In this document: positions 1 to 12,301 of the stretch, piece after piece | Position numbering within the stretch: position 1 is the stretch's first letter | Layout of the letters: each line of letters opens with the position of its first letter | Translations under genes and position numbers: made by a program | Source: Bryoerythrophyllum caledonicum | Taxonomy: Eukaryota; Streptophyta; Bryopsida; Pottiales; Pottiaceae | Reading direction: 5' to 3' | DNA length: 64,000 bases | NCBI GenBank assembly: GCA_963971425.1 | Contig: OZ020526.1 | Location: 19,063,173-19,127,172 of the forward strand | The notes under the pieces: model-generated | What the model was told of the DNA's origin: nothing | Databases searched by the model: none | What the model saw: only the letters and a program-made list of their open reading frames with translations

Positions 1-441
1 CTATTACTACTCACATGATAATCGATTCAACCATGTAACTCGTACTGTTCGTTGGTTACTGCAGGTCCTCTCATTAGTACTTATGTCCTACTGAATTGGA
101 GCTGATTTATGTCATTTTTAGTGGCCAGGCATAAAATTAAATGCAGTAGCATATGTCATGGAAGTATGAGCAAATATTTGGTCACGAAGTACTGCTAAGT
201 TTTTATTATTTTCTAGCTCTAGCCGATGTTTTTTAAATGAATTTATCAAGTAAGGAAGGTCCTACAGGCAGGCCATATGGTATCTTCTGTTATGTGAATA
301 TATCTTCTCGGCAAGCAGAAGGTCTACTTTGCTTATGTATTTTGACTATACAGAGCAGACTTCCGTAGATTTGAGAAGCGAGCAACTGTAGATATTATTG
401 TTGGATGCTTCACTGAGGGCTTACGTTGATTGTGGATACAG
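1..441 (+). other. Region upstream of the first recognised SEC3 exon
   Basis: I see no exon I can defend here. The frame used by the first recognised SEC3 exon is closed at 414-416, so the exon must begin after that, probably at the CAG ending at 441. The N-terminal exon or exons of SEC3 are either in this stretch and too short to recognise, or upstream of the window. Confidence 0.4.
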
Positions 442-3400
442 TAAAGACTTCATCATTGAGAGAGATCAAGAAAGTACGACTGCAAGTGGCGACGGACTCT
501 GCCGCTGGTCTCAAGGTATATCTTCGATCATATTATGGTTATTATCTGGTAACGAATGTAAATCTTCCCGAACGTGAAGAATTCATGCAGCCAATCAGTT
601 ATGACTTTGATAAATTACGGTCTTTGTCTCTCATGTGTCATTCTGACACACATTTTTTGGTGCCCCTGCAGATTGAGAAAGTTCATAATCTGAGCCATTT
701 AACCAAAATCGAAGGAGTTCTTGACGATAAGAGTGGACGTACCTTTACTCTGGTCTGATGGACTATGCTTTATTCAGTTTTCGTTTCAGCATTATTTTAC
801 ATCATCATCATATTTTTACATTATTTTTTGCATTATATTCAATCCTTGGAGACCTGCTGAAAGCTAAGTTTCTAAAGTTGTGATACTGACATGTCTTTCC
901 CATACAGACTTTTGATCTGTTAAAGAAGCACGCAGTTGGGCCTTCTCCACAATGGACAATGCGTAGTTTAGATGACCGGTAAGGACGTACCATGATTTTT
1001 GCAAGATCTATGTCCTTCCAAATTCATGGACGTTTTTCAGTCTCGAATATGTCATCTTGAAAATGATATATTAAATGGGGTTGCGTGTTTTCTCTACAGA
1101 GACTAAGTTTGCTTGGGTGTGTTCTCTTGCAGGAACCTTCTACTGATTTCGATTTTCAAATTCTGTAAGAATTACCATGGTCGCCCTCCAAAAATTGTCG
1201 GCATCGACGTTGTGGAACTGCAATTGTGGGCGCAGGTGATTTTTTGCGGATATGAAGTTCGCATATCTTATATTTTTCTTACAGTACAGCTTGAAATCAA
1301 TCCTCTGTCGTGCTCTGAACATGTCAGGGTAGCATACCATGAATTGCTAGGCAAGAGTCCACAACACTAGTTTAACCTTGAATCTGGTGAATGCTCTGAA
1401 ATGCAGAAATACACAAAGGGAACTCCTGCAGAAGCACCATCAAAGGCGGATGCAAAAGTGCGAGTAGCTTCTGTCGTCAAGGAAGAAGAGCTTGTTGATG
1501 ATGAAGATGAAGAGGCTGAGACAGTGGAAACTGCAAGAGTGGACGACTATGAAATTGTCTCCAAAGACGAGGAAGAGGATATGGATGCTCTTCTGGGCAT
1601 GTGCGTTCTACCCTCGTGCACAGAATTGGCTACAACTCGTCTCATATTGATGTAGAAAAAGTGCTAAGGTGTCGTTTGGTTATCGAACAAGATCCTCTTG
1701 AACAATTTCTTTTTTTCTTACTGTAGCCAAAGGAAAATGGTGGTGTTGGCAGGTACGTACTGGGGATTGATGAAGCGGATGCTTTCTCAGAACGTTTGGA
1801 AAAGGAACTAACTGCGTTAGACACTGCCAACGTCCATGCAATTCTGGAAAACGGGCCTCTTGTTGACGAGGTCGGCATGTCGTCCAGCTCATGTCTAAGT
1901 GACCATTGTCTATGTTCATACCATATTGAGCTGATTTGTGATCCAAGCCACCTGCACCGGAAGTTATGTTCCTACTTGTTGGGGCATTCTCTTGCATAGT
2001 TTTTACCCATTTTCAAGGATGTGAAGCCTCATCACCCACTGCCCTATGGACAAGGAATCTGCGTCTCATTAGGCCTCTGGAGTGTGGTATTCTGATGTAG
2101 TATGTTGATTTTATCTGTGCAGGTAACCGAACAGTTAGACATCACCATGGGACGTATTGAGGACATGGAGGAGTGGCTTGGTGCTATCAATGTAAAATTG
2201 CGGTACATGCGTGAAGACATTACATCGGTGCGATTTTGACTTGCATCTTTCACATCCATGTGTTACGTTGGGGCATGGGATATGGACAATGCTTTGTAAG
2301 TGTAACACCAATGTCAGTCCTCAGCTCATGTAGAAGACCATGATCACACGGACACTATGTACGTGACAGACTCTGCAGGCTAACCCAGTCGTGTGTATTG
2401 AGGTCTTCTAAAGGCGGTACATCTCTGGTGTGTCTCGTCAGATTGAATCAAGAAACAATTCTCTGGAAACACAAGCTCATAACAGTAGTTCTCTTCTTAA
2501 CGAGCTGCACCACATTTCTGACCGGTTCCGTGTGCCTCCCGAGGTAAGTCTATTGGTGTTGCTCTACATAATGGTATGTGCAATTCGTGTCTTGTAATCA
2601 AGAAGTAAATCGCACCAGCAATCGTCTTGGAGGACTTCTCTATAAGCACTGTATGGAGTGTCATCAATAGCAGCACGACTTGTTAGTAGGCATAATGTTA
2701 GGCACCCAGTAAGTATTTCAGATTGTCTTGTGGCACCGGCTTGTTTGCGTTTTCTAATGCTACTCTATAGGCGGCGTATATCTATCATGTTGACTAGGCT
2801 GTCATTTTTGGGTTCAACAGTACGTAGCAACGCTTACGGTTGGCACATTTGAGGAAGCAAAAGTTGCTCAGAACGTAGAAGCTTGTGAATGGTTGGCTTC
2901 TGCTCTGCATGACCTCGAACCACCTTTTCTAGAAGCCGGCTATATCTCTATGCGTGCCGTAAGTTTCACAACCTTTCTCGACCATTCTTCAGTGGCTCAA
3001 AAACATCCTCTTAATGAAATTTCTTGAAAATATTCCATTTTATGCAATATTATGTATTCTCTCAAATCTCACGTGATCACCTAATCCACAACACAAGGGG
3101 CCCAGAACGCGTTCACATATGTGAAAGTCGCAAAATTCGCATATATGAAAGGCGTTCACATATGTGAAAACAGCCGACACATGTAACGCGTTCAACAATA
3201 TGCGAATATTGCGACTTTCACATATGTGAACGCGTTCTGGGCCCCTTGTGCATATTCCTGCTTTCTTTCACATCTGCCTAAAATGGTGCAGATGGATGTG
3301 TTGAACTGATAGACCCGCTTGCCTTCAATTTTTACAGATAAGGGAAAAACGCAGTGAGCTTGAAAATCTCAAGGGGGTGTTCTTGAAACGTGCTACCAGC

Positions 3401-6400
3401 TTTCTTGGTGATTATTTCTCTACTGTCGTCGAATCAATGCTCAATGATAAAGCTTCGTTCTCTCAGGCATGTAATCTGGACACTGTTTGTCATTCTAATT
3501 TTTCATCGAAGATTTGCAATGAAACTAGTCTTCAATTTTTAAGCGTATATTGTTCGATTACGATGATTGCTCATTCGAGGATGAAAACTACTGGAAAATA
3601 TCTTATGATGCCATCCTTGGTAATGTTACAAAGAATGGGTATTTACAGAAGGGACAGCTGAGAAAGCCAGATCATGCGGACCTGCGTTTTAAATGCCGAA
3701 CATACGCGAGAATGATCCAGCACATGAAGGTTTTGAACTCTTTTCCATGAATAAATCTCTTTGCCAGTGACATCTTCTTTTTGAATTTGCGGTTAAAAAT
3801 GTACTCGAAACAAGAAGGCAAACAACCTGTGTTTTTTTCGATTATTTTCAACGCCATGGGAGAGTAAAACTTTCAGGCAATAATCATCAAAATTGGGTGT
3901 TGTCAGGCCTTGGATAAGAACTCCTTACAACCTCTGCGAAAATCGTTCTGTCTTTCTCTCAACCTGTTGCTGCGACGAGAGGTACTTCTTATATATGTGC
4001 TATCTATCTATACTTTTCACAAGACTTTCGACACCGCAAGGTGTTCCAATGAGTAGAGTCTGCATGCCTTGCCATTTTATTAGAACAGTGTCCGTTTCTT
4101 TTTCTTTTTCTGGAAACAGCAGTGCATCGATGTTAATCTCATATGTGAAATCCTTCATTGGGTTTGAAGCACGCATCAACGCACAGGTTCATACATTCTG
4201 TCGAAGAATATACTCATGGCTAACTTTTGGCTGCACGTTTATTGCTGTAAATGACAATCCTCCTTGATTCAGTACTACATTTAGTTTAAAAATTTCGAAG
4301 ACCTCAAACTGTGTCGTTCAATGCAGGCACGTGAATTTGCCAAGGAACTGCAGAGCAGCACTGTCGTGAAACAGACTATTTCAGCAACCCTAGACAGGCT
4401 TGACAGCGGAAAAATCCTAAAATCTCCTATAGCATCCCCTAGTGGCAACTCCACTGTATCTGAAGCCTACGCTAGCATGCTTCGTACCTTTATTCCATAC
4501 CTGGTTGACGAGGTAAATGTGTTCTTCTAAATTTCCGTTTGCGAATGGCGTGCTAAGCTTGTCAAACCAAGTAATTTTAAAACTGATCCGATGGTTGTCG
4601 CAATGGTCTGACATATTATTTTATTTTGTTTCACTATTATCACTAATAATATTATCATTATCAGCATTATTATTATTATTGATTTTTCTTCATAGATTTT
4701 AATTTCTTGATTGGGCGCTTCTTTTGCAGAGCTCGTTCTTCGCTTCGTTCATGTGCTTTGAGGTCCAGCCTTTGACCCCTCAAGCGGAGCCAGATGACGA
4801 CGCTGATAATATTGAAGAAGAAACTAGAGCAGTGGATGCGGATATCACCCCAGCCACGCGTAAGGAATTGCTGCCTCATGTGCACTCTCTTGAAGATGTT
4901 TCTATGTCTTTGCATTCGGATGATGGTTTCTAGATTATTTCGAAGATGACCTTCAGTTGTTGAAAAATCCTTGAGTTATCCTTACTTTTAGAAAGATCTC
5001 ATGCTATTTTTTGTTGGTGCAGCAAATCAACATGCCATTGAGTCACAGGCTTTGAAAGAAGCGCTTCAAGAGCTCCTAGATGGTATACAGGTACGACCGA
5101 GTACAAATCAGCTTCTATTCAATCAACATCTTCTTTAAAGAGCCGCTTACTAAGTGGATTGGTTATTACCTTGTACCATATTATTTCTGAATTGAGTCTT
5201 TCAAAAGCTTGCACCTGTTTTGGTATTGCTTCAACACGCAGATTCTTGGATCTATGTACCTTATATTTACATGAAATTGCAATTAATGGAAGCACCAACA
5301 CTAGGGGTCATCGCAGTCTGAAATCTAATGGTAGAGTACGGGTGGGATTGCAGGAGGACTTCTACAGTGTTACTGACTGGGCACACAGGTTGGATCCCTG
5401 GAGCTGTATGTCAATGCAAGGGATCACGGAGAAATATCTGTCTCGTAACAAAGCTGATGCTGCTTGGTTTGTCCACCGCTTGCTTGACGATCTTCAAGTT
5501 CGCATTTCCTCTCATTTTAATCAGGTATTAATTCAAGTCTTGCTACTTGAAACTGCTGCTTTCTTCAAATTTTGGTCAAAACATGATCTTTTTAATAGTT
5601 TTCATTCGTGCACTTTGCCGTCACAGTTGTGCTGTTTGAGTGGTTTCATGCACATATCGTTGTTTCTTACCATCTGAAACAATTTAAATCTACCTCAGGA
5701 CATTGTTCAGTGTTAACAGAGCTGACATGATAATGACTATTACTTATCAAATATGAACATGCAGCCTTGAAAGTTATCTGAAAACATATTGTAAGTTAAA
5801 GATTGGTTAATGATTACACAGGTCGTTGTTGAAACGAGTAAGCAATTTGAAAGGGCCGACAGAAGTCAGGCGGGAGTTCTCTTTTCCATTGTCAAGTAAG
5901 TCATCCACGTTTTAAATCAAATGTTGATTGTAAAGATATCCTGAAACTGCCGATTTACCATGAATGAGGCGATATTGCGTTAACAGTTTGTGGCTTTCCA
6001 TCTAACGAGGATTAAAAGAGTTCACAACTGAGCCAATGTCTGGGTAAACATACTGTGCAAACCGGCCCACAGTTTACATTTCTGACAAAAGAGAGAAAAT
6101 ACTGATCATATTTGAGAATAACCCATGACTCAAAATTAAAGAGCTAATTGTGCAGGTTTGCTAATTTGACGACACTGATAGAATCTCAGATTGTGGGACA
6201 AAATTCCAGAGACAATATCGATGCTGCCTACGAAAAATTGGTAAGAATTCGCTCTCTCGAAGGTTGATGCAGTATGAGGTACTTGCAATTGACATAATAC
6301 AACAAATCGTATCAATGCTTGTGACACGATAATTAAGCATCGGAACTTCTTCCGAAACAAGATTCACGCTGTTAGATACCCTTTTCAAAATCTGTAGTGA

Positions 6401-8331
6401 ACGAATCTGTTTATTTTGCACGAGTAGAAATTATACAGTGGATGTTTCAACATACTAAATAGCTTTTCAAGGATCACGAACCCTTAGATTTAAACTCTAG
6501 GAAGATTAGTACAGATGATGAAGACAAGTGACTCAGAAGTGACAAAATCTACTGGTGAATCTCTTTTGTGATGGTGAACCAGGCTGGAACTATATTCGCA
6601 GTCATTGAGAATGTTGCCAGAAACGATCCAAAAAATGCGGAAATTTTTGCGCTAGATAACTATGCTGCGTTTCAAGACAGGTAATCACACTATCCTTTTT
6701 GTTTCTCCAGTGTGTTTCTCTTCTCTGTATGTGATCACCCTTAAGCTGTATTCGAAAGCTTTTAAGAGGGACGAAACCTCTTGAACTCACTTCATTGAGC
6801 TTTTGGTCACGACTATGCAGGACGTACGAGCTTGCAGCCGTCACACCTTCTTTGGAAAAGTTCTACAATGAAGCTGCAGATGCGTATGCGCAAGCATGCC
6901 AACAATATGCCCAGACCATGATCAATTATGTGCGTATATTCACCTCCACTTTGCAGTTTGATATGCAATCCAATAAAATCACTACTTCCACCAAGAAGAA
7001 TGAAATTTCCTTTTCATAGTCAATCTTTTTCAGTCATGTGATATAGGCTTTGGTGGCTAGCAGTATTATAGGAATTCCGTGCCAAACTTTATCTTTTCAA
7101 TTAGCTATTTATTTACAGCAGTTGATCAGTTCTCTAGATAAAGGATCTCAGGGTCACATCTTTCATACTGTATCCAATGACCTAAGTCACAGTGCACAAC
7201 GAGAATCTTACGAGGTGGGTTTTCTTGTTGTGTTCCAAGAATTTGATATTACTTACATCAAGCTTTATACGTGGTTTGTTTCATATGTGCAGCAATTTGA
7301 GAGGTTATTTTTATTTGTGCAAAAGGTGGAAAACTTGCTTCTGTCGGTTGAACCAGAAAAGGTCTGTCATCACCGTTCTATGCTATCTCTTTATACCGGT
7401 TTTCATGAATTGCAGAAGATGACACGTCTCACAATATAAAACAGAGATTATATTGCTGCACACAGAGGTTGTAATAAAGAACACAACTTCAGGAAGCATC
7501 CTTTCTCTGAGTCTAAAATTCTTGGACAACATAAAGAACTTAAGTTATTAGTACGACGTTGAATAGCAACGACCTCTTCGCTTCTTTTTCCAAGTGACAG
7601 AGAAGTACATCTGATTATTCTTGTGATGCGCTCTGCAAAATGGTCAGGTCTCATCGTACCCTGGATACACGAAAACAGATCTCCGAAAGACACTGAGGGC
7701 GAGCCTTTCTGGAGTAAGCCTCTGCATGAGGAACAAAACTGTTGCTCACCATATCTTAGTTCGAAACTATTTTTGCATTTCTGTTGAATCGAGTGGAGAA
7801 TCACAAAATGTAAATGGTTGATCTCTCCAAAATGATTTTGTGTTTCTAACGAGGTTGGACAGCAACGTCAGTCCTGATATGAGGAAACCGTGGGTTGTGC
7901 AGGTGGAGAAATCTCTACAAACCACGTATAAGCGGATGCAGAAATCCATTCAACGTCCAGATGTCCTCTCCACCATATGGAATCAACACTTCAAGGTACG
8001 AAAGTAGTCCACAGCATTATTTTCAATTTATCGATGCCCTTAACCAAGATCGTACAGGAATCATATTCTGTTGTTGTGAGAGTAAGACACAAGTCTATTT
8101 AAAGTTTAGAGAATATTGATCAACCTACTTCCAGTATTCTTCCTAGTAATTCAACAATGCGAATCTGGAGTTTATTAGTATGGAATAAGTGATCCATTGG
8201 AACCGCAGGCTACATTCCTTGACAAATACAAGGCACTGGAGGAGATCCTTGTAAAATGCTACAAAGACGAAACGTTAAATAATCCAGCTGCAGATATGAA
8301 GATTATTCTCGACAAATTGTACAGCGCATAG
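442..8331 (+). CDS. SEC3: Exocyst complex component SEC3 (5' end incomplete)
   Basis: SEC3 is a subunit of the exocyst, the octameric complex that tethers secretory vesicles to the plasma membrane. Exons read by eye: 442-548, 672-752, 908-978, 1133-1235, 1407-1600, 1753-1870, 2123-2227, 2442-2543, 2821-2958, 3338-3466, 3649-3729, 3907-3981, 4327-4512, 4730-4925, 5023-5090, 5354-5524, 5822-5895, 6156-6240, 6583-6680, 6821-6929, 7119-7214, 7293-7361, 7601-7642 (weak), 7903-7995, 8209-8331. Frames stay open across every junction and give about 900 residues, against 888 remembered for Arabidopsis SEC3A. Signature stretches include [85 protein letters not shown] and [13 protein letters not shown]. 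An acidic linker lies at 1490-1590. The intron after 3466 uses a GC donor. Exon 7119-7214 has no counterpart in the Arabidopsis protein as I recall it. The stop is TAG at 8329-8331. Confidence 0.93.
3092..3250. mobile_element. MITE, near-perfect palindrome, in a SEC3 intron
   Basis: This 159-bp element in the intron 2959-3337 begins CACAAGGGGCCCAGAACGCG and ends with the exact complement. The two arms match for 42 bp without a mismatch, then differ once and match for about 10 more. Internal copies of TTCACATATGTGAA make smaller hairpins. No target duplication is visible, so the superfamily is not assigned. A diverged relative lies at 26009-26173. Confidence 0.8.
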
Positions 8332-9019
8332 GATGCCGGTGTGGAAATATGAGGCCCTACTCATGACTTGCAGCACCTTGGAGTATCAGTTCAGCTGAAT
8401 GTTAGGCATGGAGGCAGTAGATATAAATATAAGTACTGTGCATATATGTTAGAATTCTCGATTGCTGAGACTACTAGTATGTGACCATTGAGATAATAGG
8501 TGGCTATTAACGAATTTCCTGTCAATGGCATAAGTCGTGTACTTGTTAATTTACGGAAGGCCCATGCTTGGGTGGGGACAGGCTCTCTCTGATGCAACCC
8601 ACAGCAGCATCGAGTGTCATCCCATAAGGTGAACCCTGTAACACCAACTATGCTCCTAGGAACAGAGGAGACGTAACTTGAATAAGTTTTGAAACATGTT
8701 TGTATACAATCATGTAAACAAAAGTTGAAAAATCATCATGAGACATGCACAAATGTTAACTTCAGCTATGGTGTGTCAATGTGACAATATAGAAGGGGAT
8801 CTAACAACCGGAGAACGCACACACGAGCAGTTGCAAAATATGACACAATAAGACAGTGTAAAAGCTCTATGATACACTTTTGGATCACTAACTGAGACCC
8901 GTGATCGTGCTGGGTCGACAAAACTTACTTCTCTTGGACCATCTAAACTGCAAACCGTCAACAAAACCATTATGCATACTTATGGTTCTTGTTGGAGGAA
9001 TGTACCTTTACAACACAGG
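8332..9019. other. Spacer between convergent SEC3 and PRKRIP1 genes
   Basis: This is the tail-to-tail spacer of two converging genes and should hold both 3' untranslated regions. I see no coding region, repeat or RNA gene in it. Confidence 0.5.
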
Positions 9020-10059
9020 TCATGCAGCGCCGCCTGCCACAAGTTGCGTGGTGGGCGCTCCTAATCTCTCCTGCTCTTTCGACAGCTCGTCGTCGTCGTC
9101 ATCCTCCGAGTCACCGCTCCCATCTGATTTCTCTCCATCGTTGAGGTTGCTAGTCAAGGGAGGTGGTGGAGGAGGTCCATCAAGGGATTCGGCGGCGGGT
9201 GCAGGACCAAGCCTGGACTTCTTCAGCTTCTTCTTGCCCTTCTTCTTCTGCCGTAGAGCCCGCTTCTTTGCTGTTCGCTCCTCCGCTTCCCGCACCCGCT
9301 CCTCCCGCCGCTGCAGAAACTCCCGTTCTGATTTTCTCTTCTGGTAGTCCACTTCCATGCGCGCTAGCCGGTCTTGCTCTCTCCTTCGCATTTGTCGATA
9401 CTGCTCACACAAAAAACAGAGGACGACTCTGAAGAATTCTGCACCTCGAGGAAATTTTAAGGAGCCTCGGAGGTTCCCCAGAGGTAGAAATTCACTACGC
9501 TGATTCTTTCCGCTACTGGAATCCAATTAAAAAGCACGGACTCCATTCCTATAAAATACTGCGATTGCATTCCTTAATTTGCAAATTCGACTTTCACGCA
9601 CAATAACGCCTTAAACCTAAATATTCCGCATTGCTATTTCGAAGCACGCTCATTTTCGAAAATCACACAGACAGAAAACACAGTGCAACTGCGACTGCAA
9701 CTTACATTGCCCGGATATTGACCGCTAACAACATCAAGGCGCGAAATATGTACGAAAAACAATCGAAACGTAACCTGATAGAAATAAAAACAAAAGCAAA
9801 GCCACCGCACCTGATGAAAATCGCCGGAACCCGACCCGGCGGAGCTTCCGGACGTGTTACTGATGCGCACGGGCACCTGCTCGCTGATCCGTCGCAGCTT
9901 CACCTCCAAATCCTCATCCTCGAGCGGCTTGATCGCGCCGTCTCCGCCCTTGTACTCCACAATCGCCCCGCCTCCCCCCGCTACCATCGCCCCCGCGCCA
10001 GCGCCATTCCCTCCCGCGTCCGGCAGCGCCACAATCTGCATACTCCCATCCTTTGGCAT
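9020..10059 (-). CDS. PRKRIP1: PRKR-interacting protein 1 homologue (spliceosomal protein)
   Basis: The homologue in animals is a small nuclear protein found in spliceosome C-type complexes. Two exons are read on the minus strand: 10059-9811 (start ATG at 10059, MPKDGSMQIVALPD) and 9400-9020 (TGA at 9022-9020). Both are in phase 0 with GT donor and AG acceptor, giving about 209 residues. The diagnostic core spans the junction: SSAGSGSGDFHQ followed by YRQMRRREQDRLARME and then a long basic helix (EERTAKKRALRQKKKGKKK). This matches the human [22 protein letters not shown] region as I remember it. The N-terminus is glycine- and alanine-rich and the C-terminus ends in a Pro run and an acidic SGDSEDDDDDE tract. 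It converges with SEC3. Confidence 0.9.
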
Positions 10060-10224
10060 CGCCTCCAAAAACCTCAACAAACTGAAACAAACTACCGAGC
10101 TAGCTACGTAGCAGCAGAAGGAGGTGTGAGGAGAGGTGGAGACACAGGGGTTTAGTGGCGTAGTCCGGGGAGGCGACGAGCCATAGTGGAGTTTCAATGC
10201 ACGCGAGAAGGTTCTGTGAAAAGC

Positions 10225-10282
10225 TCCGTGCGTGTGTGCGAGAGAGAGTGTGTGTGTGTGTGTGTGTGCGTGCGTGAGTGTG
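10225..10282. repeat. GT-rich microsatellite upstream of PRKRIP1
   Basis: A GA-rich stretch runs into a (GT)n tract with GC and GA interruptions. It lies about 170 bp upstream of the PRKRIP1 start codon, so it falls in the 5' untranslated region or promoter. Confidence 0.8.
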
Positions 10283-10385
10283 GTGTAAGCTATGGCGATG
10301 AGCATCTGCAAAGCTCTCTGTCTCTCTCACTCTCCTCGGAGTCGTCTCTCACGTTTGCTGTCAATTAGGGTTTCGTCATATAGCT

Positions 10386-10486
10386 CTATTCACACCGCGA
10401 GTCCATGGATCCGTTCACACTGGAGGTCTCATGGCTGCGTTCACACCGCGAGTCCTCTGGAGTCCGTTCACACTGCGGGTCCCGTG
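10386..10486. repeat. Degenerate direct repeat upstream of PRKRIP1
   Basis: The motif CGTTCACACCGCGAGTCC and close variants occur four times in about 100 bp (near 10388, 10411, 10439 and 10467). They could be promoter elements or simple duplication, and the sequence does not say which. Confidence 0.6.
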
Positions 10487-10602
10487 ATGCACACTCTCCA
10501 TCTCTTCTCTCGTGCTTGATTAAAAACATGTTTGTGAAAATATCATCTATGACATTTTCAAATACCAAGTGATGTTTTCACAATATGCTATGCTAAAGTA
10601 TA

Positions 10603-10794
10603 GGGTGAGGCCCTGTCGGGAGGGCCTCACCCGGCGTAACGCCCGATTGGGTTTTGTGAATTTTTTTTTTGAATTTTTTTTTTAATCTACCCGGGCAAAA
10701 AGCTGTGAGATCCTATAACGCCCTGTTCTCGCGCACGTTCCAGGTTATAACGTGCGCCGGATTGAATGGGCAAAAAACCCAATCGGGCGTTACG
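10603..10794. repeat. Small foldback: 12-bp hairpin plus 21-bp inverted repeat
   Basis: A perfect 12-bp stem (10603-10614 with 10621-10632, GGGTGAGGCCCT) with a 6-base loop is followed by perfect 21-bp arms at 10635-10655 and 10774-10794 (core GTAACGCCCGATTGGG). The arms enclose about 118 bp that contains more TAACG-type motifs. This looks like a short MITE or foldback. No target duplication was found. Confidence 0.7.
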
Positions 10795-11624
10795 TATATT
10801 TTAAAAAGAATTATGGTCCTCTGGAGGTTTAGTTCTGTTTAACTTGGATCCTACAATACAAATCGCAAAGCAACCGCCATCAACATCCTTAAAAACATGG
10901 ATGTAAACTTGCACTCAATAGGACGTTACATAGAAAAAATAAATCTACTAAAAATGTTGGTAATTAACATAAAAATTCCATAAATTTACAAAGTCCATGG
11001 CATTACATAGATTCATCTTAAATCAACCTAAGGTATAGAATATCTAAAGGCAAGGTATCAATAAGTAAGGTAGCAACATCCATTCATGCCCACTATCCAT
11101 TCACAACAAAAATCCCTTACTCTAAAACTTAAAAATATATGTATTGGTGCCAATAACTTAATTCTATCATCTACAAAAGAGTTGTATATAATCTACAAGA
11201 GGTTTACATATTTAATTGTTTGTGTGTTATTTGTAACTAGTATATTACATCTATGTAAGTTGTTCCCAAGGGGTAATGTAAATCTAGGTAAGTTAAGTAA
11301 AATTTGTTAACATCAAACATAAAAGTAAAAGTTAAGTCCCTGTCCTCCTCCTTGGAAATATCTCCCACTTATCTCTCTCAACTCAGTCCCCGTCCACTAT
11401 CTACCACTTGTCACCACCAAACTTACCCTCAATTCTTTTATTAAATAGATAGATTACATACAATCTCTTTAAAGTGTAACATGTCATCCACATTGAAAAT
11501 ATCTTGAAAATCCCTAGTTAATTATTGAACTAGTCTATTGTCCTCAAATTGGATTCAAAAACATCTTTCCATCTTCACTCCACATAAAAAGCTCGTTTAA
11601 AGTAGCAACTGATCTATAATGCTA
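10795..11624. other. AT-rich intergenic DNA
   Basis: I see nothing assignable here: no open frame with recognisable content and no repeat with clear ends. Confidence 0.5.
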
Positions 11625-12301
11625 CACTAATGATGTTCATTAGTGTTCGCAACACTATTTACGAACTTAAACTCAAAATGTCAATTATCCTACTAATGTA
11701 ACAACATTAAATGTCAATTTTAAACACTAATTGTCAATTTCTGTAATTTTTTCCCTTATTACATTTTAACATATTGACATTTAGTGTTGGTTATGTAACA
11801 ATGTCATATGCCACATTTCATTGCAAGTCACCCAAATCTCGCCACATGTCGAAAGCAAGCCTTCCATGTTGGGCTGATTTTTTGAAGGTTGGATTTTCAA
11901 ATGATGATTTCGGGGGCTATTTTTGTCCAACTTGAGAGTTTCTGGTGCCTACCTAAACTGATTTGAAAAGACGCTTCCAATGGAACCTTACCCATCTTCA
12001 AATTCGTCTTAAATTAAAAGTTACAGCGAATCTTTTTCGGCAGATTTCTTGAGTTTTGGTTGAAAGTTTGAGGAGGCATATCTTTATCAATTTCGCACCA
12101 ATTATATAAAGTGAAGTGACCAGCTTATGTGTTTTTCAAGGAGATTCCATCCATATATGTGATGCAAAAGTTATAAGCAATTTTGTTAGGCTGATTTTTT
12201 GACATTAAACACTAAATGTAAACAAATTGACATTTAGTGATAGTCAGGTCATAGGGATAGTTACACTAGTGGTGCCATAACACTAATGAACATCATTAGT
12301 G
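11625..12301. mobile_element. Non-autonomous TA-flanked inverted-repeat element (Tc1/mariner-like)
   Basis: The 677-bp element is flanked by TA on both sides (11623-11624 and 12302-12303). Both ends start CACTAATGATGTTCATTAGT and match for 23 bp. That terminal repeat is itself an imperfect palindrome, so each end alone can form a hairpin. The interior has no coding capacity and repeats the motif GACATTTAGTG several times. TA duplication suggests mobilisation by a Tc1/mariner transposase, which is inference. Confidence 0.75.

Noticed and set aside
9631-10155. A 174-residue plus-strand open frame opposite PRKRIP1 exon 1
   Set aside because: The minus strand holds the family core SSAGSGSGDFHQ, so this is a shadow.
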